Of a DNA stretch of 64,000 nucleotides, positions 1 to 8,392 are shown piece by piece. A program made the translations under genes and the position numbers. The DNA is taken from positions 372,001 through 436,000 of the forward strand of contig NZ_KB905695.1 of assembly GCF_000380985.1 (NCBI RefSeq). Reading direction: 5' to 3'. The DNA is from Proteiniphilum acetatigenes DSM 18083 (GTDB lineage: Bacteria > Bacteroidota > Bacteroidia > Bacteroidales > Dysgonomonadaceae). Below the pieces are notes generated by a model. It was not told where the DNA came from. It did no database searches and saw only the letters and a list, made by a program, of their open reading frames with translations. Within the stretch, counting starts at the first letter, position 1, and each line of letters begins with the position of its first letter.

Positions 1-8
1 CGCGCTGT

Positions 9-944
9 TTAGAGGTCCTGTAATTCTGCGATATCGGTAATATTAAAAGGTGTAGCCTGATATACGAAGTAATTCAACCAGTTTATATATAGAAGATTTG
101 CATGAGATCGCCATTGCACTAACGGGGGGTATTCAGGATCATTATTCCTGTAATAGTTTTCAGGTAGTGCGACAGAGTCCATCCCTTTCTCCTTGTCACG
201 TATATATTCCTTATGCAGGGTAGAAGGAGAGTATTCGGAGTGGCCGGTTACGTAAAACTCCCTTCCGCCACGCGAAGTGACAATATATACGCCGGCTTCA
301 TCCGATTCGGAGAGAATGGTCAGAGCGGGATGCCGGTTGATCTCTTCGGCCAGGATAGTGGTATGCCTGCTGTGAGGTGCATAGAATTCGTCATCGAAGC
401 CGCGGAACAAGGGGAACGAAGGATCGTTTATCCTATGCTTGAAAACGCCGAAGAGTTTTTTCTCCAACGGATATTTATTGATACCGTAAAAATGATGCAA
501 TGCAGCCTGGCCCCCCCAGCAGATATAGAAAGTGGAGGTGACATGCGTACGTGCCCAATCTAAAATCTGGGTGAACTCTTTCCAATACTTCACCTCATCA
601 AAAGGCAGCATTTCTACCGGTGCTCCGGTGATAATCATCCCGTCGTAATAGGCATTTTTTATTTTGGAGAAATTGGTGTAAAACGACATGAGATGTTCGA
701 TAGGTGTATTTTTGGGAGTATGCGTGGAGAGTCCCAGAAATTCAATCTCAACTTGAAGCGGAGAATTGGACAGAAGGCGTATAAGATCGGTCTCGGTCGT
801 GACTTTGACCGGCATTAGGTTGAGGATCAGGATTCTCAGCGGACGTATATCCTGTGTGGATGCACGCAAATCGTCCATCACAAAAATATGCTCCTTTTTT
901 AAGATCTCAATCGCGGGTAATTTATCGGGTATATTGACGGGCAT
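9..944 (-). CDS. metA: Homoserine O-acetyltransferase (MetA family)
   Basis: Activates homoserine by O-acylation, the first committed step of methionine synthesis, in the cytoplasm. The 311-residue protein begins MPVNIPDKLPAIEIL, the usual family start; an upstream in-frame extension of 23 basic residues was rejected. The catalytic Cys142 (ICWGGQ), His235 and Glu237 (GHSEY) all fall at the classic MetA positions. Residue 111 is Glu (GAPVE). In characterised MetA proteins Glu111 goes with acetyl-CoA and Gly111 with succinyl-CoA, so the acetyl donor is inferred. It lies 17 bp after pyrI on the same strand and may be read with it. Confidence 0.95.
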   Translation of the reverse strand: MPVNIPDKLPAIEILKKEHIFVMDDLRASTQDIRPLRILILNLMPVKVTTETDLIRLLSNSPLQVEIEFLGLSTHTPKNTPIEHLMSFYTNFSKIKNAYYDGMIITGAPVEMLPFDEVKYWKEFTQILDWARTHVTSTFYICWGGQAALHHFYGINKYPLEKKLFGVFKHRINDPSFPLFRGFDDEFYAPHSRHTTILAEEINRHPALTILSESDEAGVYIVTSRGGREFYVTGHSEYSPSTLHKEYIRDKEKGMDSVALPENYYRNNDPEYPPLVQWRSHANLLYINWLNYFVYQATPFNITDIAELQDL

Positions 945-961
945 AATTAGTTCAGTTTCAA

Positions 962-1414
962 TTATAGAAGGACTACTTCTTCTTTTTTTATTTTTACTTC
1001 GCAGTAGTGGCACTGAAGTTCCACTTTCTCTTTATCTGTCACATGGAACCGGGTTTTCATCGGTTCATTGTTGGTGATACATTTGGGATTGTTGCACTTC
1101 ATGATCTCCACAATCTCATCGGGAAGTACCACCTTCTTTTTCTCTACCACCTCGAAATTACGGATAATATTCAAATTTACATTAGGCGCAACCAAAGCAA
1201 TACGGTTGAGTTCATCTTCACGGAAGAATTTATCCGATACCTTGATGATCCCTTTGGATCCCATCTTGCTGCTTTTCAGATTATTGCCGATGGTGATCCG
1301 GTTGTTCAGTTTCTGCAGTTGAAGCAGTGAGACCACTTTGAAAACGGCATCACTGGGTATATGATCGATGGCTGTGCCATTCTCGAGCGCTGCAACCTGT
1401 AGTTCTTTTCCCAT
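962..1414 (-). CDS. pyrI: Aspartate carbamoyltransferase regulatory chain
   Basis: Allosteric subunit of aspartate transcarbamoylase, binding nucleotide effectors and clamping the catalytic trimers. At 150 residues it has the family length. An N-terminal nucleotide-binding domain (to about residue 95) is followed by a zinc domain whose four cysteines, C107, C112, C135 and C138 (CNNPKC and CHYC), are the expected ligands. It lies downstream of pyrB on the same strand, separated by a 236-bp repeat-rich spacer that is unusual inside a pyrBI pair. Confidence 0.96.
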   Translation of the reverse strand: MGKELQVAALENGTAIDHIPSDAVFKVVSLLQLQKLNNRITIGNNLKSSKMGSKGIIKVSDKFFREDELNRIALVAPNVNLNIIRNFEVVEKKKVVLPDEIVEIMKCNNPKCITNNEPMKTRFHVTDKEKVELQCHYCEVKIKKEEVVLL

Positions 1415-1650
1415 AATTATTATTCAATTACCAATTACCAAATTTAATTACCAATTAGTAATTACTAATTACTAATTATCGGTTTCTCCCAATCTCCCCC
1501 GGCCTCCCGGTCTCCCAGTCTGACCTCCCTGCCATTTTTCACTATTCGTTTCGCGCAATCTGCTCCCGCTCGGCAAACCCAAGTAAACTTGTTTTACTCT
1601 CACTTACTCACAGATTTCACTATCAATTGTCAATTGTCAATTGTCAATTA
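1415..1650. repeat. A/T short-repeat spacer between pyrB and pyrI
   Basis: No gene is visible. Both ends carry degenerate tandem units: variants of AATTACTAATT around 1428-1480 and variants of CAATTGT/CAATTAT around 1620-1660. Between them is a pyrimidine-rich stretch with repeated CTCCC and TCTCCC words (about 1486-1530). Similar A/T units recur in other spacers of this window (29368-29443, 58105-58205). Confidence 0.7.
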
Positions 1651-2571
1651 TCAATTATTATCTACGATTCCCATTAAATCACAAATAATTGCCTGGCGTG
1701 TATACATCCCGTTCTTTGCCTGCTCAAAATAGTAAGCTTTCGGGCTCTCATCCACGTCCTGGTCGATTTCTTTCACGCGCGGAAGCGGGTGCAGCACCTT
1801 CAGATTCTCTTTAGACTCATCCAGCATACGGTTATGCAGGATATATACATTCTTTACTTTTTCATATTCCATCAGGTCGGTAAAACGTTCTTTCTGCACG
1901 CGGGTCATATAAAGGATGTCGGCGCTGTTGATCGCTTCGGGGGAGAATTCCGTAAATTCCCTGTAAGGGATCTGTTTGTTGTCGCAGAACGTTTTGTACT
2001 TGTCGGGGATATGTAACTCTTCCGGCGCCACGAAATTGAATGTAGGATTGAAGTGGGAGAGTCCCTGGATAAGCGAGTGTACCGCACGCCCGTATTTCAG
2101 GTCGCCCACGATGGTGACAGTGAGGTTTTCTAATGTCCCCTGCGTCTCGTAGATGGTGAACAGGTCGAGCATTGTCTGCGTGGGATGCTGGTTTGAACCA
2201 TCCCCGGCATTGATTACGGGTACGGGCGATATCTCCGAGGCGTAGCGGGCCGATCCTTCCAGATGGTGGCGCATAATGATGAGGTCGGCATAGTTGCTTA
2301 CCATCATGATGGTGTCTTTAAGCGACTCCCCCTTAGTGGAACTGCTGGTGGCCGAGTCGGAGAAGCCGATGATACGTCCGCGCAGACGGTTAACTGCCGT
2401 CTCGAAACTGAGCCTTGTACGGGTAGACGGCTCGAAGAAAAGCGTGGCACACACTTTTCCCTGCAACAAATCACGGTCAGGATTCTGCTTGAACCTGGAA
2501 GCACTTTTGATGATACGATAGATATCATCCCTGTCGTAATCGACGATATTGACTAAACTTTTGGATTTCAT
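1651..2571 (-). CDS. pyrB: Aspartate carbamoyltransferase catalytic chain
   Basis: Condenses carbamoyl phosphate with aspartate, the committed step of pyrimidine synthesis. The 306-residue protein carries the carbamoyl-phosphate signature [12 protein letters not shown] (S49-T-R-T-R53), the [11 protein letters not shown] segment and the [10 protein letters not shown] aspartate-binding loop near the C-terminus. Length and motifs match the class that pairs with PyrI, and pyrI follows directly. A TAnnTTTG promoter box lies about 22 bp upstream of the start. Confidence 0.97.
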   Translation of the reverse strand: MKSKSLVNIVDYDRDDIYRIIKSASRFKQNPDRDLLQGKVCATLFFEPSTRTRLSFETAVNRLRGRIIGFSDSATSSSTKGESLKDTIMMVSNYADLIIMRHHLEGSARYASEISPVPVINAGDGSNQHPTQTMLDLFTIYETQGTLENLTVTIVGDLKYGRAVHSLIQGLSHFNPTFNFVAPEELHIPDKYKTFCDNKQIPYREFTEFSPEAINSADILYMTRVQKERFTDLMEYEKVKNVYILHNRMLDESKENLKVLHPLPRVKEIDQDVDESPKAYYFEQAKNGMYTRQAIICDLMGIVDNN

Positions 2572-2592
2572 CCGTGAGGAATTTTATTGTTG

Positions 2593-2600
2593 CAAAAATA
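2593..2600 (-). promoter_or_regulatory. Bacteroidetes -7 box for pyrB
   Basis: Reads TATTTTTG on the minus strand, matching the Bacteroidetes -7 consensus TAnnTTTG. No clear -33 TTTG was identified. Confidence 0.5.
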
Positions 2601-2663
2601 GCTAATTTTACTACTGCTTGAAAGCTTTCATCGTGAAAATATGAAATTATGCTGTGGACTGCA

Positions 2664-4160
2664 TCACATAGACAATGCTTCTTCGTCCATATAGCGGAAC
2701 CTTCCTTCTAACCAGCTTTTGAGTTGACGGACTGTACCCTCAAAATCAGATGTCCCGTTTTTCCATAATTGGAGGTCTTTCTTTTGGGATTCCTTTATCC
2801 TGTCGGCGTACCAGTCGATATAGTCGAATAATTCTCCTTTTTTTTCGGTATGGAACCGGGTCCAGATATCCCTGTACGACTGAACCACTTCCGGATCCTC
2901 TAAAAAACGTGAGAAGAATGTATAGCCGGTTGCATCGGAGTGTCCGAATTTGTGGAGCAATGGACGATGGGAAGTAAAGTGCTTCATCGACCCTTCGTAA
3001 CCGTAAGCCCAATCGAAATCCCAGATTGGCCCCATGGTGTATTTTCCGTTGTCATCTTTATAGAGATAGATACTTTTTGGGTGATTGATCTCCATATTGT
3101 GCGTGAGATTATAGACGATCAGGTATTTTACCACCGATTCTATATCGATAAAATTCTTATAATTATTGTCAGGAAAAGATTCTGATGCCAACGCATCTTC
3201 GAACTGGTGAAAATCGCTTTTAATCTGTTCAAAATGCTCGTCGGACTCCACATCGGGATCCTTTACCATCACTGGTAAGCCATAGTTATTGGAGTAAAAC
3301 TGGAAGTCTTCGTCGAAGTTGATGTCCAGTTCCAATAGAACACCTCTCTTATCATCGATATTTACGCGGCTTGAAGATAATTCAACCTGTTCGGTGAGAA
3401 GATAGCTTCCCGCATACTTGCCATTCAGGGTCAAATCGACGGGAATGGCATGATTAGTGAATTGCAATCCAATCAGTTGCCCGATTTTAAAAGCTACAGA
3501 GTTCAGCATCAGCGTAGGATCTATATAATTGGCCAGAAGTACCCAATCCTTCTCCTCAGCTAAGTTGAACAGGACTGCTTTTGTTTCCAGTTTAAGACGG
3601 TACGGTTTTTTAGGCATACCCCAGGTGGAATTTCCTCTACCTCTGATCTGTGTCCTGTTTGAATAGTCCTTACCCCAGCCGTTGGCTTCGATGGAAATAT
3701 CAGCCCATAAATAATCCTCTTTCGAGGTGATATCCTCTTCGTTTTCGGTGTTAATATATATATGGGGTATGGGAGGAGAGTATGCAATGGTTGCGATATA
3801 CTCTTTTATACTTCCGTCCTCAGCAATAATGGTATAGATAACGGCGTCATTGAAATTATTAGGTGTAGTACCCGATACCTGTTCTTTTCCGCCGACTAAT
3901 ACCTTTGCGCCTTTGTAAGAGAATGTGGCAATCAGCTCACTTATATTAAGATCGTAGGGAAGATTCAGTTCTATTTTTCCCTCTTCGATCCTCCCTGTAA
4001 TATCTCCATTGACGAGTTGAGGGTTCAGTGATGCTTCAAATTTATATTCCAGTAACTCTTTGTCCCCGTCTAACTGAGTATCCGGGGTATCTTCCTTGCA
4101 GCCTGCTAAGATGAGAAGAAGAATGAAAAGGGGGAGCGTTCTTAACGATATTTTTTGCAT
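2664..4160 (-). CDS. CotH-kinase-fold lipoprotein
   Basis: The start at MQKISLRTLPL is supported by an AGGAGG site 9 bp upstream and by the lipoprotein signal that follows (lipobox LAGC). The product is therefore predicted to be a lipid-anchored protein of 498 residues. After a short beta-rich domain with the look of a DUF5018-type module (about 50-135), the rest matches the CotH family: GRGNSTWGMPKKPYRLKL, DWVLLANYIDPTLM, GSYLLTEQVEL and IWDFDWAYG. CotH proteins in Bacillus are atypical secreted kinases; the substrate here is unknown. It stands alone between pyrB and a dehydrogenase gene. Confidence 0.85.
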   Translation of the reverse strand: MQKISLRTLPLFILLLILAGCKEDTPDTQLDGDKELLEYKFEASLNPQLVNGDITGRIEEGKIELNLPYDLNISELIATFSYKGAKVLVGGKEQVSGTTPNNFNDAVIYTIIAEDGSIKEYIATIAYSPPIPHIYINTENEEDITSKEDYLWADISIEANGWGKDYSNRTQIRGRGNSTWGMPKKPYRLKLETKAVLFNLAEEKDWVLLANYIDPTLMLNSVAFKIGQLIGLQFTNHAIPVDLTLNGKYAGSYLLTEQVELSSSRVNIDDKRGVLLELDINFDEDFQFYSNNYGLPVMVKDPDVESDEHFEQIKSDFHQFEDALASESFPDNNYKNFIDIESVVKYLIVYNLTHNMEINHPKSIYLYKDDNGKYTMGPIWDFDWAYGYEGSMKHFTSHRPLLHKFGHSDATGYTFFSRFLEDPEVVQSYRDIWTRFHTEKKGELFDYIDWYADRIKESQKKDLQLWKNGTSDFEGTVRQLKSWLEGRFRYMDEEALSM

Positions 4161-4201
4161 AATACAATTCCTCCTGTATGATGAATGCTTATTATTTATT
4201 G

Positions 4202-4238
4202 AAAACGCGACAAGAATTATTTTCTTTGTCGCGTTTTT
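4202..4238 (-). terminator. Hairpin terminator downstream of the dehydrogenase gene
   Basis: A perfect 12-bp inverted repeat, AAAACGCGACAA / TTGTCGCGTTTT, with a 12-nt loop. Its arms carry A and T runs on both sides. It lies 38 bp after the stop of the minus-strand dehydrogenase and before the CotH start. Confidence 0.75.
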
Positions 4239-4275
4239 CATAAGATACAACCAAGCATAGGCCACAACGTGTAGA

Positions 4276-5478
4276 TTATACCTCCAGATCTATGTCGAAC
4301 TGTTCGTGCCAGGGCAATCCCTGTTTATTGAGTTGATCCATGAAGGGATCGGGATCGAACTCTTCTACGTTGAATACGCCCGGTTTCTTCCAGATACCCT
4401 GCAAAAACATCATGGCCCCGATGGTTGCCGGTACGCCGGTAGTATAGCTTACACCCTGGGCACCGGTCTCTTTGTAAGCCTCTTCGTGGCTACAGTTATT
4501 ATAGATATAGTAGGTACGTTCTTTACCGTCTTTAATGCCCCGTATACGACATCCGATGGATGTCTCTCCCGTATAATTCTCTCCCAGTTCGCCGGGATCG
4601 GGAAGTACCGCTTTCAGAAACTGGATGGGTACAATCTTTTGTCCGTTGTATTCCACTTCATCGATCCGGGCCATACCGATATTCTGGATCACACGCAGGT
4701 GGGTGAGGTACTCCTGTCCGAAGGTCATCCAGAAGCGTGCCCGCTTGAGGGTGGGGAAGTTCTTCACGAGTGATTCCAATTCCTCGTGATAGATCACGTA
4801 GGACTCTTTGGGACCGATCTCGGGGTAGGTGAGCGGCTTGTGGATTTCGTGCGGCTCCGTTTCAACCCATTGTCCGTTTTCCCAGTATTTACCTTTCTGT
4901 GTTACCTCGCGGATATTGATCTCGGGATTGAAATTGGTAGCAAAGGCTTTACCATGATCGCCAGCGTTGCAATCCACAATATCGAGATAGTGGATCTCAT
5001 CGAAATGATGTTTGGCGGCATATGCCGTAAAGACACTTGTCACTCCGGGATCGAAGCCGCAGCCGAGGATGGCTGTCAGTCCCGCTTTTTCGAACTTTTC
5101 TTTATAGGCCCACTGCCATTTGTATTCGAACTTGGCTTCATCTTTCGGCTCGTAATTGGCCGTGTCGAGATAGTTTACGCCGCATTCCAGGCAGGCATCC
5201 ATGATGGTCAGATCCTGATAGGGCAACGCTACATTAATCACCAATTCCGGTTTTTGTTCGTTGAACAGCTTTACCAATTCCGGTACATTGTCGGCATCCA
5301 CCTGTGCCGTCTGAATGGTTACACCTGTACGACGTTTCACATCTTCAGCAATGGCATCGCATTTACTTTTGGTACGGCTTGCCAGCATAATATCGGTGAA
5401 GATATCGCTGTTTTGTGCCACTTTATTGGCTACCACTGTTCCCACACCACCGGCGCCAATGATCAGTACTTTTCCCAT
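4276..5478 (-). CDS. Saccharopine dehydrogenase family protein (probable carboxynorspermidine/carboxyspermidine synthase)
   Basis: NAD(P)-dependent oxidoreductase of 400 residues. The start is set at MGKVLIIGAGGVG, where the Rossmann nucleotide-binding loop (residues 8-13) begins; the longer frame upstream has no family resemblance. The conserved ILGCGFDPGVTSVF, the central substrate segment and the PWHEQFDIDLEV tail are typical of the Bacteroidetes enzymes that reductively join aspartate semialdehyde to a diamine in the alternative spermidine route. True lysine-pathway saccharopine dehydrogenase activity is less likely. No other polyamine gene is adjacent. It is transcribed divergently from the MscS gene. 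Confidence 0.85.
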   Translation of the reverse strand: MGKVLIIGAGGVGTVVANKVAQNSDIFTDIMLASRTKSKCDAIAEDVKRRTGVTIQTAQVDADNVPELVKLFNEQKPELVINVALPYQDLTIMDACLECGVNYLDTANYEPKDEAKFEYKWQWAYKEKFEKAGLTAILGCGFDPGVTSVFTAYAAKHHFDEIHYLDIVDCNAGDHGKAFATNFNPEINIREVTQKGKYWENGQWVETEPHEIHKPLTYPEIGPKESYVIYHEELESLVKNFPTLKRARFWMTFGQEYLTHLRVIQNIGMARIDEVEYNGQKIVPIQFLKAVLPDPGELGENYTGETSIGCRIRGIKDGKERTYYIYNNCSHEEAYKETGAQGVSYTTGVPATIGAMMFLQGIWKKPGVFNVEEFDPDPFMDQLNKQGLPWHEQFDIDLEV

Positions 5479-5573
5479 ATTTTCGTTAAGTTGTTTAGAT
5501 ATAATAAATATTAAGAGCAATTCCTTCATCTCTTTATAGCAGAGTAAGGACTGCCTTGACAAATCCTATCCTA

Positions 5574-5581
5574 CAAATATA
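5574..5581 (-). promoter_or_regulatory. -7 box for the dehydrogenase gene
   Basis: TATATTTG on the minus strand, about 95 bp upstream of the start, in the divergent intergenic region. Confidence 0.5.
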
Positions 5582-5622
5582 CAATGAATCCGTGAAATGA
5601 GGCGTGTTTCACCTAAAAATTG

Positions 5623-5630
5623 TACCTTTG
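5623..5630 (+). promoter_or_regulatory. -7 box for the MscS gene
   Basis: TACCTTTG on the plus strand, about 130 bp before the MscS start. A tandem TAATCTTTGCGCT repeat between it and the gene (about 5705-5730) could be a second, imperfect promoter. Confidence 0.45.
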
Positions 5631-5759
5631 TCGTTTCATCACCTTATCTGATGATATATTAATTAGTTAATCAAATAACGCATGTTTTGATTCCTGACCC
5701 TGATAATCTTTGCGCTTAATCTTTGCGCTGTCAGGCTTCTTTAAAAGACAAATAATTTT

Positions 5760-7064
5760 ATGAACGAAGAGAACATCCAACAAATTTCACGTTCGACCAA
5801 TGCTGTCAGCGATTGGTCCCTCCAATTACTCCAAAGCCTCGGAATTACGGATACCTGGGCTAAGTATATCAACCTGGTCATCCTGTTGATAGTATTAACA
5901 GCACTGGTATTTATAGTGCAATACCTTACCCGTACTATCCTGAAGAAGATACTCAACCGTTTTGGGAAGATTTCACGCGCCGAATTCCCTAAAAATCTTT
6001 CTAACAGAAGATTTCCTCATTACCTGGCAATGGTGATACCCTATAGCCTGGTAAAAGGTTCCATCCCTATTATTTTTGACCAATTCCCGAAAACAATGGT
6101 GTTGATCAATAAATTAATCGATATTTTCCTGATATTCTATGTGATATGGCTTCTGATGTCTGTTCTTAATGCATTCTTCGACTCGCTTGCCAAGAAACCA
6201 AGGATGAGGGATAAGCCGCTGGAAAGTTATGCCCAGGTGGTGAAAATTGTGCTCTATTGTGTCGGCTTTATCGTCTTTTTCTCTATCCTTACCGGACAAA
6301 ATCCTGCTCATATCCTGACCGGCCTGGGAGCCCTTTCTGCCGTATTGATGCTGGTATTCAAAGACCCTATCCTTGGATTTATGGCCAGTATCCAGGTGTC
6401 GGCCAATGATATGGTGCGTATTGGTGACTGGATCACCATGCCCAAGTATGATGCAGACGGGGATGTGTTCGAAATTTCACTCACTACCGTGAAAATAAGG
6501 AATTTCGATAAGACCATTACCACTATCCCTCCTTACTCACTGGTGTCGGAGTCGTTCCAGAACTGGCGCGGTATGGTAGAGACCGGCGGGAGAAGATTAA
6601 AACGTTCTGTTTTCGTGAAACAGTCCACCATCCGGTTTATGAAGGATGACGAGTTGAAAGAACTGGAAAGGATAGGACTTATTTCGGATTATATCCGTTC
6701 AAGGAGTGCAGAGATCGATGAGTACAACAAGGCGAGGGGTGTGGACAAGTCACTTTCCATCAATGGAAGAAATCTGACCAATATGGGCCTTTACAGACAT
6801 TACCTGCTCTCTTATCTGAAAAATCATCCTGATGTGCATCAAGGGCTGCTGATACTGGTACGCCAGTTGCAACCTACTTCAAAGGGACTTCCCCTGGAAC
6901 TCTATTTCTTTACTGCTACAACCAATTGGCTTAAATATGAAGATATATGTTCCGACGTGCTTGATCATGTGACAGCAGCAGCTAAATATTTCGACCTGGA
7001 ACTTTACGAGGATGTCTCTAATCCGGTCATCACCAAAATACCCGAAACCGGGATAACCCATTAA
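5760..7064 (+). CDS. Mechanosensitive channel, MscS superfamily (YbdG-like)
   Basis: Predicted inner-membrane channel of 434 residues that opens on osmotic downshock. Hydrophobic helices appear near residues 38-57, 112-135 and 152-170. The pore-lining helix and beta domain follow (GLGALSAVLMLVFKDPILGF, then IGDWITMPKYDADGDVFEIS), the signature of the family. Size and the long C-terminal cytoplasmic part resemble the medium-size YbdG branch rather than small MscS. It stands as a single gene with its own upstream region. Confidence 0.9.
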   Translation: MNEENIQQISRSTNAVSDWSLQLLQSLGITDTWAKYINLVILLIVLTALVFIVQYLTRTILKKILNRFGKISRAEFPKNLSNRRFPHYLAMVIPYSLVKGSIPIIFDQFPKTMVLINKLIDIFLIFYVIWLLMSVLNAFFDSLAKKPRMRDKPLESYAQVVKIVLYCVGFIVFFSILTGQNPAHILTGLGALSAVLMLVFKDPILGFMASIQVSANDMVRIGDWITMPKYDADGDVFEISLTTVKIRNFDKTITTIPPYSLVSESFQNWRGMVETGGRRLKRSVFVKQSTIRFMKDDELKELERIGLISDYIRSRSAEIDEYNKARGVDKSLSINGRNLTNMGLYRHYLLSYLKNHPDVHQGLLILVRQLQPTSKGLPLELYFFTATTNWLKYEDICSDVLDHVTAAAKYFDLELYEDVSNPVITKIPETGITH

Positions 7065-7133
7065 TACAATTAGTTTTCCGTTGATTAAAATGGTTATTTT
7101 TACCTGTTTGTGGTTTATTTAGAAAAAATCATG

Positions 7134-7141
7134 TACTTTTG
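7134..7141 (+). promoter_or_regulatory. -7 box for the KAS III gene
   Basis: TACTTTTG, 73 bp upstream of the start, with a TTTG at 7107-7110 as a loosely spaced -33 candidate. Confidence 0.5.
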
Positions 7142-7213
7142 TATTCCCTAACAGGAAGTAGAGAGGTAAAAAAAGAGATACAAGGTTATCAAGTCAATTA
7201 AGAAAGATTTACA

Positions 7214-8296
7214 ATGAGTAAGCTTTATAGTGTTTTTACCGGAACAGGCAGTTATGTTCCTGCCAAACAGATAAAGAACGAGTTTTTTCACAATTATGAG
7301 TTTTATGACTCTACCGGAGAGAAATTGTTCACGCCTAACGAGGAGATCACCCGGAAATTTGAAGAGATCACCACTATTGCCGAGCGGCGCTATGCCAGCG
7401 ATGATGAGTCGACTTCCGATCTGGCTCTTGTAGCATCCCAGAGAGCTTTAGAGGCGGCCGGAGTGGATAAGGAGGAACTCGATTATATTATTTTTGCCCA
7501 TAACTTCGGTGAGACAACCAAGGATAATATGCGGATAGATGTATTGCCTACGATGGCTGCCCGTTTGAAGCAGAAACTGGGCATTGCCAATCCCTCTGCC
7601 GTAGCATATGATATTTTGTATGGTTGTCCGGGATGGGTGCAGGCGGTTATTCAGGCCGACTACTATATCCGTTCCGGTGATGCAAAGAAGATATTGGTTG
7701 TAGGGGCAGATGTACTGTCACGTATATCCGACCCGCACGACCGTGACAGTATGATCTATGCCGACGGTGCAGGCGCAGCGGTCATGGAGGCGAGAGAAAG
7801 CGATACTCCTGTAGGTGTTATCGGTCATAATTCGCGTAGCGATGCATTGGAATATGCCAATATGCTTTATCTTGGATATTCCTATAAACCCGAATTGGCA
7901 GAGAAAAAAGAATATTACCTGAAGATGAATGGCCGGCGTCTTTATCAGTACGCCCTTGAGAACGTGCCGAAAGCCATTAAAGCCGGACTTGATAAATTGA
8001 AATTGCATGTCAATGAAATCGGTAAGGTACTGATCCATCAGGCAAACGGGAAGATGGACGATGCTATCCTGAAGCGGTTATTTAAATTGTATAACCTCAA
8101 GGAGGTCCCTGAACATATTATGCCGATGACTATTTCATGGTTGGGTAACTCATCGGTGGCTACCGTCCCTACGTTGCTCGATATCATTACACGTGGTGAG
8201 ATGGACGGGCATACCCTCAGAAGCGGAGACAATATTGTATTGGCTTCGGTAGGTGCCGGTATGAATATTAACAGTATTGTTTACCGGGTTCCATAA
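7214..8296 (+). CDS. 3-oxoacyl-ACP synthase III family protein
   Basis: Thiolase-fold condensing enzyme of 360 residues, normally starting fatty-acid synthesis from acyl-CoA and malonyl-ACP. The catalytic triad is present: Cys138 (ILYGCPGWVQAV), His275 (LIHQANGK) and Asn312 (WLGNSSVATVP). It is about 40 residues longer than E. coli FabH, with an acidic N-terminal insertion (FTPNEEITRKFEEITTIAER). It is not next to plsX or other fab genes, so it may be a specialised paralogue rather than the housekeeping FabH. A strong terminator follows. Confidence 0.88.
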   Translation: MSKLYSVFTGTGSYVPAKQIKNEFFHNYEFYDSTGEKLFTPNEEITRKFEEITTIAERRYASDDESTSDLALVASQRALEAAGVDKEELDYIIFAHNFGETTKDNMRIDVLPTMAARLKQKLGIANPSAVAYDILYGCPGWVQAVIQADYYIRSGDAKKILVVGADVLSRISDPHDRDSMIYADGAGAAVMEARESDTPVGVIGHNSRSDALEYANMLYLGYSYKPELAEKKEYYLKMNGRRLYQYALENVPKAIKAGLDKLKLHVNEIGKVLIHQANGKMDDAILKRLFKLYNLKEVPEHIMPMTISWLGNSSVATVPTLLDIITRGEMDGHTLRSGDNIVLASVGAGMNINSIVYRVP

Positions 8297-8324
8297 GGTT
8301 ATTCTTACTTTACCCCTAAAAATT

Positions 8325-8362
8325 GAGGGTGGAATTGCTGTAATGTGATTCCACCCTCTTTT
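8325..8362 (+). terminator. Intrinsic terminator after the KAS III gene
   Basis: Perfect 11-bp stem GAGGGTGGAAT / ATTCCACCCTC, 12-nt loop, then TTTT. It lies between convergent genes and could also serve the flotillin gene, since ATTTTT follows the stem on the minus strand. Confidence 0.85.
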
Positions 8363-8392
8363 GCTCTACTTCTACTTGAGATTTTAGATCTT

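Noticed and set aside
1415-1650. CRISPR array or tandem riboswitch in the pyrB-pyrI gap
   Set aside because: Units are 7-14 bp, degenerate and A/T rich, without fixed-length repeats and unique spacers.
4786-5514. Plus-strand frame of 242 codons opposite the saccharopine-dehydrogenase-type gene
   Set aside because: Fully inside a strong minus-strand gene; no family look and composition of an antisense shadow.
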